A stretch of 64,000 nt of DNA from NCBI RefSeq assembly GCF_020379485.1, contig NC_063442.1:12673509-12737508 (forward strand). The letters run 5' to 3'. The number at the start of each line of letters is the position of its first letter. The stretch's first letter is position 1. The notes under the pieces were generated by a model that was not told where the DNA came from, searched no databases, and saw only the letters and a program-made list of their open reading frames with translations. A program made the translations under genes and the position numbers. This DNA comes from Brassica napus (taxonomy: Eukaryota; Streptophyta; Magnoliopsida; Brassicales; Brassicaceae). Shown piece by piece: positions 34,520-44,898 of the stretch.

Positions 34520-35352
34520 AATTCGGATGGTGATACATAACAATACTAGTTTTAATACATACATACTTTAAATATGCTAAAAACTATTATAAAAATTCTA
34601 CTTTGCTTATGCAATTATTAATCAAGCAGAAAAATCGAATTTGACTATTAATGAGTTGATAGCATTTATCAAAGTCAGAACGGCGTAAGACAACCATCAT
34701 GTTTAGTGTTGAGAAAAGGAACAAGTGGGTTAGAATGAGTAATCGTAGGACGACGTTAGTTGATATCGATTTTAAAAATGATATCAAAGACAATCATACT
34801 TAATTACTTATAGTCTATCTTAGGTAAACTTGAATTTGCAAAGAGATAACTACTAGTTAATACTAAGCTGTCTACCGGTAACTATAAAGAGTTTAAAAAG
34901 GAGCAGATCATTCAGATTCATTTTATATTCAAATTTATGCATCAGATTTGTTCAAAACAAAACTCTCGTGGTCAAGTTTAATATGTTGCTGGGAGTAGGA
35001 GCATTTGTTGTGTTGCTTCAATCATTCAGAATTCTGTATGGAGATAAGAGGACATGATACACAAGCAGGTTTTATGATAAGATTGGGTTAGAAAAAGTTC
35101 AAAAAAAAAAATGATAAGATTGGGTTTCTTACATTCGGGGATGTTCAAATTCAAGTCATTTCACATGCAACCACAATTATAGTCTGAAGATAAATAATCC
35201 AATATAGTTGTCATTGGCAGATTAAATTGACAGTCCGAAAAATGGCAGTTTCGAGGTTGTTTGTTGATTCATAGTTTGATTTCTATACATTTAACGAAGA
35301 AATTATATAAGTTTGACAATATACTTGACTTGTTCTGTTTAACATATGTTCA
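34520..35352. other. AT-rich spacer before the LTR nest
   Basis: No gene recognised. The short minus frame at 34793-34587 has no known domain. Confidence 0.5.
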
Positions 35353-35357
35353 CAATT

Positions 35358-35646
35358 TGACGTAGGAGACTCTTAGATTTACATAACCAAATCTAGAAGT
35401 TTTCCTTTTATTTCATGTTTTATTTTTCTTATAGGGATTTACTTTTTTATGTTTTAGGCTCTCTCTATATAAGAGAGTTTTAGGTATTCTGTTTTGGACA
35501 TTCATATCTTTTCTTATCAATAGAAGTTTTCAAGCTTTTATCTTTTCTGGTGGATTCCAGAGCTTAATATTCGAGTTCTTGCTTGAGAGCTTGATTTTGA
35601 TCTAAGGGTTAGTGTTTGCTAACCTTAATGATTTCCGACTGCGTCA
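35358..35646 (+). repeat. Outer element 5' LTR
   Basis: 289 bp, with a TATA box TATATAAGAG at 35466-35475. It differs from the 3' LTR at seven positions and has no indels (2.4%). Confidence 0.95.
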
Positions 35647-35648
35647 AG

Positions 35649-35660
35649 TGGTATCAGAGC
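35649..35660 (+). other. Primer-binding site, initiator Met-tRNA
   Basis: TGGTATCAGAGC begins two bases after the 5' LTR and is the usual plant Met-tRNA primer site. Confidence 0.9.
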
Positions 35661-35697
35661 AAGGTCTTCTCCTTCTCTTTTCGAAGCTTGATCAGCC

Positions 35698-35805
35698 ATG
35701 GGTGATCAACCAGTAACCAAAGCCGACTTCGAGGGTTTCGCAGAAGGTTTAAGGGAGGCAACCACAAACCTCTCAATTGGCAAATCTGGTAACTGCGTTA
35801 AATAA
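35698..35805 (+). pseudogene. Severed start of the outer gag-pol frame
   Basis: The ATG at 35698 opens a 35-codon frame (MGDQPVTKADFEGFAEGLRE …) that stops at 35803-35805, one base before the inner element. The continuation beyond the inner element (…[13 protein letters not shown]…) is in a different frame: the text CTCTCAATTGGCAAATC fits that frame only with a small indel. So the gag start was already frameshifted or became so, and is now 9 kb from the rest of the polyprotein. Confidence 0.8.
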
Positions 35806-35970
35806 TTGTTGGGGTCAAAAACGGTCACGACGGAATTACCACCCGAAAATCCTCGGAGATCGCATTTCCGAAAGAGTTAGTAAAAGAAGGGATGTAATTT
35901 CCGTAAAAATAACCTACACGAGGTTTTTACGAAGAAGTATCCTTTGAGATTCAAACCAAACCCGAGCCAA

Positions 35971-36800
35971 GTTCGGTCGCTACGTAGCGACCGAGCTCGA
36001 GCCAAGCTCGGTCGCTACGTAGCGACCGAGCGATCGTCCCGCTCGGTCGCTACGTAGCGACCGAGCCCGAGCCAAGCTCGGTCGCTACGTAGCGACCGAG
36101 CGATCGTCCCGCTCGGTCGCTACGTAGCGACCGAGCTCGAGCCAAGCTCGGTCGCTACGTAGCGACCGAGCGATCGTCCCGCTCGGTCGCTACGTAGCGA
36201 CCGAGCTCGAGCCAAGCTCGGTCGCTACGTAGCGACCGAGCGATCGTCCCGCTCGGTCGCTACGTAGCGACCGAGCTCGAGCCAAGCTCGGTCGCTACAT
36301 AGCGACCGAGCGATCGTCCCGCTCGGTCGCTACGTAGCGACCGAGCCGAGCCAAGCTCGGTCGCTACGTAGCGATCGAGCGATCGTCCCGCTCGGTCGCT
36401 ACGTAGCGACCGAGCTCGAGCCAAGCTCGGTCGCTACGTAGCGACCGAGCGATCGTCCCGCTCGGTCGCTACGTAGCGACCGAGCGATCGTCCCGCTCGG
36501 TCGCTACGTAGCGACCGAGCGATCGTCCCGCTCGGTCGCTACGTAGCGACCGAGCTCAAGCCAAGCTCGGTCGCTACGTAGCGACCGAGCGATCGTCCCG
36601 CTCGGTCGCTACGTAGCGACCGAGCTCGAGCCAAGCTCGGTCGCTACGTAGCGACCGAGCGATCGTCCCGCTCGGTCGCTACGTAGCGACCGAGCGATCG
36701 TCCCGCTCGGTCGCTACGTAGCGACCGAGCTCGAGCCAAGCTCGGTCGCTACGTAGCGACCGAGCGATCGTCCCGCTCGATCGCTACGTAGCGACCGGGC
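35971..36800. repeat. Array of 26-bp perfect palindromes, left LTR
   Basis: The unit is the half-site GCTCGGTCGCTAC followed directly by its reverse complement GTAGCGACCGAGC. Units are separated in turn by the 9-base linkers GATCGTCCC and TCGAGCCAA, giving a 35-bp period and a 70-bp higher-order period. I count 24 copies plus a degenerate one at about 36809-36834. Most are exact; variants include GTTCGG at the first copy, TACATA in one and GATCGAGC in another. Each copy can form a hairpin with no loop or a cruciform. Confidence 0.97.
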
Positions 36801-37249
36801 TCGAGCCAAAGATCGGTCGCGGTGTAGCGATTGAACCTTTCCGAACAACGATACGACACCAGTCCTTGCATTCTCGTCAAACCTTCGAATGCTATCTCCC
36901 GAAGACCGTGGCAAGCTCAGTCCATGTTTCCCGCTATTCTAAATCCATCGATCAAAACTTCGATTAGAAACCGCGGAAAACTCGTAGTAAACGTGTCGAG
37001 TCGGAAGACGGCCCAAAGGGACCTAAAACACGACTCGAGGCCCATCCTACGATTTTTCCTAATCAAAAGCCCGTGAACCACAGCATGGTTCACGCTTGGC
37101 CCACGAGGAAGGATAAATGTCAAGTTTCCGCGGATAAATACGGAAGTTTTGAAGATAATTGTGAAGATCGGGAAAAATGGAATATCTCCATTTTTTGCTA
37201 TGACGGCTTAAGGGCAGAAGAGTAAAACGTAAACCGACCTTGGAGCTAG

Positions 37250-37256
37250 TATATAA
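37250..37256 (+). promoter_or_regulatory. TATA box in the inner 5' LTR
   Basis: TATATAA followed by GGAGTCCTAGG, about 380 bases before the LTR end; the likely promoter for the gag transcript. The same site is at 44479-44485 in the 3' LTR. Confidence 0.65.
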
Positions 37257-37697
37257 GGAGTCCTAGGCGAGGAGCAGAAGGGAGGACTTTTTCAGAGCAA
37301 ACTTAGCACTTAGAGCAATTTAGGCAACTTTCCGTTTTTGTTATTTCGAGCTGCGACTCAATTAGGTTTAGCCGTCTTAGGGTTGCTAGAACTAGGAATC
37401 TCGCCGACAGCTCTCGAGCCCAGGCTTATACCTTGTTGTAACGCTCATACGCAGATTCGGAATAAGATCTACTTTGCTCTCTTTTCGATTTCTTATTTTA
37501 TCGTTGTTATTCTCGTGTTCTGATTGCTTGACGTGTGGTAATTAACAGATATCCGGGTCCTCTGGGAAGCTAGGGTTTTCTTAGTTTCCTTATTTAAACG
37601 GAAATCGACAGTGCGAATTTCGGTTCCCACAGTTTGGCGCTAGAAGGAGGGGGCCTTACGGATCAATCTAACCCGCAAAAGCCACACACAGTCAGAC

Positions 37698-40307
37698 ATG
37701 TCAACCAACGACGCGGATAACGTGCAAACTCCCCTTAACGGAGGCAGCGGCACCGATCTCCACACTCCGGTAGCGGACGTATCTGCGGCCAACGCGCAAG
37801 CCAACGCCGCGACGCTCGAGGAGTTTAAAAAGATGTTCGCCACCTATGAAAAAAGGTCGGAAGAACAGGATAAGCTCGTGAATACCTTGACCAAACAGGT
37901 TGAAACCTTAACGGCAAGGACCCAAGCTATCCGTCCCCGCGGAACCACCAAAATCCGCGGGAAGAGGCTCGACTTCGCCACCCCACTCGATAGAGCAGGA
38001 GTCGCGCGGGAACGACCTTCCGGTCAAAACCCCAGCGAGAAATCTCCCATCGAAAAGGGGAACTCTGAAAGCCTTCCGCCCCTTGCAAAGGACTCGGAGG
38101 ATAACGAAGCCGAACACATTGACCTGGATCCTAGCGATGTCTCCAACGACACCGACGAGGATGTCGACAGACATCCAAGAAGGACTAGAAGCCGATCCGC
38201 TCGGGAAGGCTCCCCGTTCGAAAAACCAATGACGGAAGAAGAAGAAGTCGCCTATTGGAACGAACAAGAGGAGCTGGCCGAAAGGCAAACCGAGCTCACT
38301 CGCAGTAAACGCCGACAGGCTCGGAAATCCACTGACGAGACATCGGATATCCGCGATCTTCGCGACTACATCACTAAGACTGCGGCAGAAGTGAGAGCCG
38401 TAAAGTCTCAAATCCATCATGCTACTAGTGCTGCCCCCGAGATCGATCGACTGCTGGAAGGAGCTCGAAAGACCCCCTTTACCAGCCGCATTTCGGACAT
38501 GAGGGTGTCCGATCCGGGAAAAATCAAAGTACCAAAGTACGATGGTACGGCCGATCCGAAAGCGCACCTTCAGGCTTTCCACATCGCGATGGGAAGAGCA
38601 AGACTGAAGGACGGCGAAAAGGATGCCGGCTATTGCCGCTTGTTTGTCGAAAATCTTGAAGGAGCAGCGCTCGAATGGTTCGCACGCCTTCGTCGCAACA
38701 CCATCGGGAGTTTTCGACAGCTCGCATCGGAATTCCTCAAACAGTACTCTGTATTCATAGACAGGGAAACCTCCGATGTTGACCTCTGGAGTCTCTCCCA
38801 GAGGGAAGACGAACCCCTCCGCGAGTTTATCAGTCGGTTCAAGCTGATAATGTCCAGGGTCAGCGGGATAAGCGACAAAGTGGCCATCGACGCGCTGAGA
38901 AAGACGCTCTGGTACAAGTCGAAATTCAGAAAATGGATAACTCTCGACAAACCGCGAACGATCCAGGACGCCCTCCACAAAGCAACGGACTACATCATAG
39001 TCGAGGAAGAAACTAAAGTCTTATCGCAAAAACATAAGCCGGCAAGACCATCCTCGAAAGACGCGGATCCGAAGGGGAAAAAGAAGAACTCTCGTAACGA
39101 CAAGTACGTCCATCACGAGGGGGAAGATCTCCAAGGGGCGCATAACTATGCGATCAATTCGGATCAAGGCCGGACCACGGGCAACACATGGACTCGCAAT
39201 CAAGGGTACGACGAGAACACCTTCTGCGAGTTCCACCAATCCCGAGGACACTCCACGACCAATTGCAAAGTCTTGGGAGCAAGACTAGCCGCGAAGCTAC
39301 TCGCTGGAGAGCTTTCGGAGGTAACTAGCGTCAAGGATCTCATCCTCGATTCTGATCGGCCCCCAAAATCGGACAGAAATCCGCCCGCTGAAAAATCCCC
39401 TCAACGAAACCAACCTGGGGATAAACGCGGTAGGAGGCCGGATGACAAAGGGAACGATAACAATCGTCGCAGAGTCAATATGATCATCGGAGGATCTCAA
39501 TACTGCGGCGATACCGTGTCGGCCATCAAGGCTTACCAACGGAAGGCAGAATCAAGCGCAAATTGGCCTACATGGTCTCCTCCTCGAGACGGCCAAAGTT
39601 GCTCGATCACCTTCACAGAGGAAGAAGCCGGCGGTATCGACCAACCTCACTGCGACCCGCTCGTCATAGATCTCGTCATACGAGATTTAGAAGTCGGAAG
39701 GGTACTCGTCGATACGGGAAGCACGGTCAACGTAATCTTCCGCGACACTCTCAAGCGGATGAGTATCGAACTCGGAGAAGTAATTCCAACGCCAAAACCA
39801 CTCACGGGTTTTTCAGGCGAAGTGTCGATGACTCTCGGGTCGATCCAATTGCCAGTCATGGCCAAGGAGATCACGAAAATCGTCGAATTCGCGGTAGTCG
39901 ACCATCCCGCTATCTACAACGTGATCATGGGAACCCCATGGCTCAACGCCATGCAGGCAGTTCCGTCAACTTACCACCTGGGTCTCAAGTTCCCAACGCC
40001 GAACGGAGTCGCGGCCATCTGGGGATGCCAAAAACAGTCGCGACTATGCTTTCTCGCGGAGCATAAGTTAAGGCAAATCACGGCTTCTGCAAACGGCAAA
40101 CGCGCGAAGATAGATCGATCTTCGGCCAAAAGCGCCCCGCACCACGACGAAGTAAAATCATCTGTCAACGCAAACGCATCGGACGTCGAAGCTCGACATA
40201 AATCCGAAGCCCACGCGACAACTCAACCGGAACATCCGGAAAATAGCGTCGACCCAGCCACGATCGACACGGTCAAGGCGGACATCGCGACACCAACCGC
40301 CGAGTAA
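37698..40307 (+). CDS. Gag-protease polyprotein of the inner retrotransposon
   Basis: 869 residues, uninterrupted. Residues about 35-75 are a coiled coil ([20 protein letters not shown] …), followed by a long charged region. The capsid-type retrotransposon gag domain spans about 270-430 ([18 protein letters not shown] … ALEWFARLR … [13 protein letters not shown]). A zinc-knuckle-like [14 protein letters not shown] is at about 509. The aspartic protease is at about 670-730 with [11 protein letters not shown] (D-T-G-S active site) and a downstream [10 protein letters not shown] flap region. The frame stops after a Ser/Lys-rich tail with no RT. Gag assembles the virus-like particle and packages RNA; the protease matures it. 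The long minus frame at 38978-37908 is a codon-bias shadow. Intactness suggests recent selection or a young copy. Confidence 0.93.
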   Translation: MSTNDADNVQTPLNGGSGTDLHTPVADVSAANAQANAATLEEFKKMFATYEKRSEEQDKLVNTLTKQVETLTARTQAIRPRGTTKIRGKRLDFATPLDRAGVARERPSGQNPSEKSPIEKGNSESLPPLAKDSEDNEAEHIDLDPSDVSNDTDEDVDRHPRRTRSRSAREGSPFEKPMTEEEEVAYWNEQEELAERQTELTRSKRRQARKSTDETSDIRDLRDYITKTAAEVRAVKSQIHHATSAAPEIDRLLEGARKTPFTSRISDMRVSDPGKIKVPKYDGTADPKAHLQAFHIAMGRARLKDGEKDAGYCRLFVENLEGAALEWFARLRRNTIGSFRQLASEFLKQYSVFIDRETSDVDLWSLSQREDEPLREFISRFKLIMSRVSGISDKVAIDALRKTLWYKSKFRKWITLDKPRTIQDALHKATDYIIVEEETKVLSQKHKPARPSSKDADPKGKKKNSRNDKYVHHEGEDLQGAHNYAINSDQGRTTGNTWTRNQGYDENTFCEFHQSRGHSTTNCKVLGARLAAKLLAGELSEVTSVKDLILDSDRPPKSDRNPPAEKSPQRNQPGDKRGRRPDDKGNDNNRRRVNMIIGGSQYCGDTVSAIKAYQRKAESSANWPTWSPPRDGQSCSITFTEEEAGGIDQPHCDPLVIDLVIRDLEVGRVLVDTGSTVNVIFRDTLKRMSIELGEVIPTPKPLTGFSGEVSMTLGSIQLPVMAKEITKIVEFAVVDHPAIYNVIMGTPWLNAMQAVPSTYHLGLKFPTPNGVAAIWGCQKQSRLCFLAEHKLRQITASANGKRAKIDRSSAKSAPHHDEVKSSVNANASDVEARHKSEAHATTQPEHPENSVDPATIDTVKADIATPTAE

Positions 40308-41388
40308 GAACACTCGCGGCATGAAACAGAACTACGAGATGGCTTGATCCTCGAAAGGGGTACGTAGGCAGCTTGTCAAAAGACGAGTTCAGCTATCCCC
40401 CTCTCTAAAAAGGGGGGGAGTGGGTGCGTATACTCATATACTCCCACAATCGCCATTATTGTAATCGAGTTTTTAGAAACATAAAATTTTTTATAATATA
40501 CACTGTCTTTTTATCGAAAACGCCTACGCTTCAGTTTACACTCGTCTGCGGCCTCATCCGGCCCAAAAAACGTATCACCTCTCAAACACGCAAAAACACG
40601 CATAATCCTCGAAAATAACTGCGAGACGTCGCAAAAAGTTAAAATTCGAGGACAATGCTAAACAAATTGTCCAAACGCGACCACCAAAAACCTTACACCC
40701 CGTTCGTCGATTGGCCCCGACGAACACGCCAGCCGTCTTAAACAAACGCAATCCGATCACTCTTTTGATCTTTAAAAACGTCCAGCACAAGGACAAAAGC
40801 GCGCTACAACAAAAATCCGAAATTTTGGTTTAGCACTTCCAGTTGATTCTGAGAAGATGCTCGATTCGTACCATACAAGTCATATAAGCCGAGAACATAT
40901 CGCGGACTTTAAACCGGTGCGAGTCAGGAAGAAATCGCAACAGGAAAAACGATAGCCGGCTAGTCACCGCACAAACCTTAACCGAAAGTAAACCTAGGTC
41001 TTGCCCTAAACCCAACGCTCTGGTCTCAAACATCTCAAGGCATGATATCTAAAAGATACGAGATCATAAACCATGCCTCTCCGTTCGTATCTCAATGTTC
41101 TCGAAAATCGTAAAGACAGATAAATTTTTACGAAAATCACGAACGAACCAACAGATTGAACGTCTAATTAGAACTACATACGAGACGACAACTCGTATTT
41201 ACTTCAACCCTACTCAGGAAAAACTCGAAACAAAACATTTATCATATAAATAAACCGCGTAAAGCGGCAAGGGATTCAAAGCCACCAACGGCCAGTCCCG
41301 GAAATACAAATACGGCCATCTTGGCCTAAACGAAATCCAAATTCAAAGGGCCACATTCGGCCGAAAACAAGGATAACTGATCCACCCC
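40308..41388. other. Non-coding spacer in the inner element
   Basis: Follows gag-protease where pol would be expected. No RT, RNase H or integrase motif is visible in any frame. Confidence 0.7.
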
Positions 41389-43174
41389 TCATACTCCAAA
41401 GTCAAAGTCCCCGGACAACGAAGAACCAAACGCATCCGCAGGACGATCCACTTCCTCGCCACCATCGTGAAAATCGATCGGGACCTCCTCGGTATCAGGA
41501 GAAACCGGGATGGAATCCCAGAACCCTTGAATCCTCTCGTCGATCGGAGGGATAAGCGCCTCAGCGTGGGCACGGTCACTCATCCCACTCTTCATCAAGC
41601 TCATCTCCTCTTCAAACACATAGTCGTCGGCTTGCGTCCGCCAAAGACTTCCGACCGAACCACGGCACTCGCGAAAGTCGCCCACCGAGGTAAAGGCATT
41701 CTTAAGGTTCCCGTATTCAACCTGGAACTGAGATGCGCGAGTCTTCATCACCTCAACGATTTCTCTTTTGCCTTTCCTCTCCGCTCTACGAACAGCCCGC
41801 GCATGATCGCGAGTAAGCTGTGCCTCTCGCTCCAGCATCTCGCCTTGCACGCGAGCAAGATCCCGCTCCGCTTTCTCCGCTTTAAAACGGTAGACCATGG
41901 CTTCTCTATGACCCGCCTCGATGGCCGAGCCCAGCAAGCTCAGGCCCTGCAAATTCGATGGGCGTGTTACAAATCCATACATAGGATAATAAAAAAAAAA
42001 AACTAACCCCATTGATGATGCGAGATCCTTCCGCAACGACTCTCGGCCTCGCCGATTCTTTCGTAGGAGGAGGAGCATCGAAACCCGATGGCAGCTCAGC
42101 AAAGAAATCATCGAAATCCGGAATAGGGGCCTCGCTCGAACCGCTCCCGTCGCCGTAAGCAAGGTTCGGATCCCATCCTGGAAGCATATAGTCGTCCATC
42201 GAAAACTCTATGTCGCCGAGATCGACATCTTTTCCCTTCCAAGAGCTCGACTCCGGCACAGCTGTCGGAGCTTCGACGGGATTCTGGTCGTCGGGTTCGG
42301 AGTCGCTTCCCGTGTCCGCATCCAGAGCGGGACCAGGTTGCACGAATCTCAGTGCCTTCCGAACCCTCTTCGGCGTAAAAGAAGTCCAGAAGAAGGGACC
42401 ATTCCTGAGAAGATCCCTCACCGAAATGATATCTTCGGGGAACGGAGCAAGAGGATTGATGAAAGGACGATTGTTCGGCAACCTTCGGAACAGTGGAATG
42501 CAACTCTCTTCGACGGACGCAGCGTCCAAACGAACAAAGAAAAAGAACTTCTTCCACGAGTTGAAGTTCGAAATGAACTTCTTAACCACCGACATAAATT
42601 TCCGAGGGACAAACCTATGCTTATCCGAATCCGTGACAAGTTGAAGCCTCAAAAGCGCTTCATAATGATCGACGGAGAGGGAAAGGCCATGCTCATAGCT
42701 TAGGACCAAGATCCCAATAAGGTGTTGAATGGCAAGGGGTGTCAACTGACTTATCGCAACTTCGAAACGATCCAACACTCGGACGAGAATTTCGGGTATG
42801 GGGAACCAGAGGCGACAACGCACTATGAACGCCTCATAACAAGTAAAGTAACCCTCCGGGGGGTTGTTAGCACATTCCCCGCGGCAGGGAACCCGGAACT
42901 CCACGGCATCCGAGATGTGGTAGAACGACCGCATCGTCGCGAGAAACTCGTCGGTAGTCCTGCTTGCATCCTCTTCCTCGACTCCACGATGGACCAGGAT
43001 CGGGAATGGCTTCTCCTTGGGAGGGGTCAACGAGCCATAATGAGCAACCCACCATGCCTCGTTCTCGGCAGGATGCACCGAGTGAGGCACGAACTCCATC
43101 TTCGGAACGATGAGCTCTTCGTAAGGGCTCGCGGACGAAGACCCTTTTTTCGCAATCTTTTTCTTGCTCGACAT
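41389..43174 (-). CDS. Antisense two-exon gene of the inner retrotransposon (Transposase_28-like)
   Basis: Join of 43174-42008 and 41946-41389 on the minus strand gives 574 residues. The 61-nt intron has GTTAGT and TTTGCAG ends and splicing keeps the frame (…RIING then [12 protein letters not shown]…). Residues 1-20 are basic ([13 protein letters not shown]). A domain at about 100-290 ([51 protein letters not shown]) resembles the 'putative gypsy type transposon' domain (Pfam Transposase_28). An acidic linker follows, then a coiled coil ([20 protein letters not shown]) and an acidic tail. Antisense extra ORFs are known from Tat-lineage elements; their role is unknown. The start at 43174 was chosen over the ATG at 43303 because the extra leader is low-complexity; either is possible. 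Confidence 0.8.
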
Positions 43175-43413
43175 CTTTGCACTTCTCTTGAGAGAATAAA
43201 GGAAAAGGGTGGAAAGAAAGATAGAAAGTTTTTTAGAGATCTTAGAGAAAAACAAGAAAGTGAAAAAATTATGGAACAAGTTACCTCTCTTCTTATAAGA
43301 CATGAGGATTTACTATTCAAGCTCGGACTTTCGGATATTAATTCCACCCATCACGCCTAACTTGCCAAACAGGCCTAACCGCGCGCTAGGATCCTACGAT
43401 GCATGATCCTAAC

Positions 43414-43425
43414 GGGCTGGGGGGC
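43414..43425 (+). other. Polypurine tract of the inner element
   Basis: GGGCTGGGGGGC ends four bases before the 3' LTR begins at 43430; the likely plus-strand primer. Confidence 0.65.
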
Positions 43426-43429
43426 TAAC

Positions 43430-44861
43430 TGTTGGGGTCAAAAACGGTCACGACGGAATTACCACCCGAAAATCCTCGGAGATCGCATTTCCGAAAGAGT
43501 TAGTAAAAGAAGGGATGTAATTTCCGTAAAAATAACCTACACGAGGTTTTTACGAAGAAGTATCCTTTGAGATTCAAACCAAACCCGAGCCAAGTTCGGT
43601 CGCTACGTAGCGACCGAGCTCGAGCCAAGCTCGGTCGCTACGTAGCGACCGAGCGATCGTCCCGCTCGGTCGCTACGTAGCGACCGAGCCCGAGCCAAGC
43701 TCGGTCGCTACGTAGCGATCGAGCGATCGTCCCGCTCGGTCGCTACGTAGCGACCGAGCTCGGTCGCTACGTAGCGACCGAGCGATCGTCCCGCTCGGTC
43801 GCTACGTAGCGACCGAGCTCGAGCCAAGCTCGGTCGCTACGTAGCGACCGAGCGATCGTCCCGCTCGGTCGCTACGTAGCGACCGAGCTCGAGCCAAGCT
43901 CGGTCGCTACGTAGCGACCGAGCGATCGTCCCGCTCGGTCGCTACGTAGCGACCGAGCTCGAGCCAAGCTTGGTCGCTACGTAGCGACCGAGCGATCGTC
44001 CCGCTCGATCGCTACGTAGCGACCGGGCTCGAGCCAAAGATCGGTCGCGGTGTAGCGATTGAACCTTTCCGAACAACGATGCGACACCAGTCCTTGCATT
44101 CTCGTCAAACCTTCGAATGCTATCTCCCGAAGACCGTGGTAAGCTCAGTCCATGTTTCCCGCTATTCTAAATCCATCGATCAAAACTTCGATTAGAAACC
44201 GCGGAAAACTCGTAGTGAACGTGTCGAGTCGGAAGACGGCCCAAAGGGACCCAAAACACGACTCGAGGCCCATCCTACGATTTTTCCTAATCAAAAGCCC
44301 GTGAACCACAGCATGGTTCACGCTTGGCCCACGAGGAAGGATAAATGTCAAGTTTCCGCGGATAAATACGGAAGTTTTGAAGATAATTGTGAAGATCGGG
44401 AAAAATGGAATATCTCCATTTTTTGCTATGACGGCTTAAGGGCAGAAGAGTAAAAACGTAAACCGACCTTGGAGCTAGTATATAAGGAGTCCTAGGCGAG
44501 GAGCAGAAGGGAGGACTTTTTCAGAGCAAACTTAGCACTTAGAGCAATTTAGGCAACTTTCCGTTTTTGTTATTTCGAGCTGCGACTCAATTAGGTTTAG
44601 CCGTCTTAGGGTTGCTAGAACTAGGAATCTCGCCGACAGCTCTCGAGCCCAGGCTTATACCTTGTTGTAACGCTCATACGCAGATTCGGAATAAGATCTA
44701 CTTTGCTCTCTTTTCGATTTCTTATCTTTATCGTTGTTATTCTCGTGTTCTGATTGCTTGACGTGTGGTAATTAACAGATATCCGGGTCCCCTGGGAAGC
44801 TAGGGTTTTCTTAGTTTCCTTATTTAAACGGAAATCGACAGTGCGAATTTCGGTTCCCACA
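43430..44861 (+). repeat. Inner element 3' LTR (1,432 bp)
   Basis: Same ends as the 5' LTR, with a shorter palindrome array (43594-44028) and a TATA box at 44479-44485. Confidence 0.93.
43594..44028. repeat. Array of 26-bp perfect palindromes, right LTR
   Basis: The same unit as in the left LTR, with 13 copies and a degenerate one after it. One pair is fused without the TCGAGCCAA linker (near 43755-43762). The first and last copies carry the same variants as in the left array (GTTCGG; GCTCGATCG … CCGGGC), so the difference in length arose inside the array. Confidence 0.97.
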
Positions 44862-44898
44862 ATAATCAAATCTGGTAACTGCGTTAAATAATCAGGTT

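Larger units (their letters stand above)
35807..37631 (+). repeat. Inner element 5' LTR (1,825 bp)
   Basis: Contains the 24-copy palindrome array (35971-36800) and a TATA box at 37250-37256. It is 393 bp longer than the 3' LTR, all but two bases of the difference lying in the array. Confidence 0.93.
35807..44861 (+). mobile_element. Inner Tat-like LTR retrotransposon lacking pol
   Basis: The LTRs (35807-37631, 43430-44861) start TGTTGGGGTC and end TTCCCACA, with the 5-bp duplication ATAAT (35802-35806 and 44862-44866). After the left LTR, TTTGGCGCTAGAAGGAGG is the likely primer-binding site, of the non-Met type used by Tat-group elements. The tract GGGCTGGGGGGC precedes the right LTR. Contents: a plus-strand gag-protease gene (37698-40307), about 1.1 kb non-coding, and an antisense two-exon gene (43174-41389). 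Reverse transcriptase, RNase H and integrase are wholly absent, so mobility needs a related helper. Outside the palindrome array the LTRs differ by about five substitutions and two single-base indels per roughly 1 kb, so it is younger than its host element. Confidence 0.93.

Noticed and set aside
35971..36800. CRISPR-like array of palindromic repeats
   Set aside because: The linkers are only two alternating 9-base sequences, the DNA is plant, and the array lies within an LTR. It is a satellite-like tandem repeat.
37908..38978. Long minus-strand open frame of 356 residues
   Set aside because: It lies exactly opposite the gag domain, has no recognisable domain and arises from GC-rich codon use.
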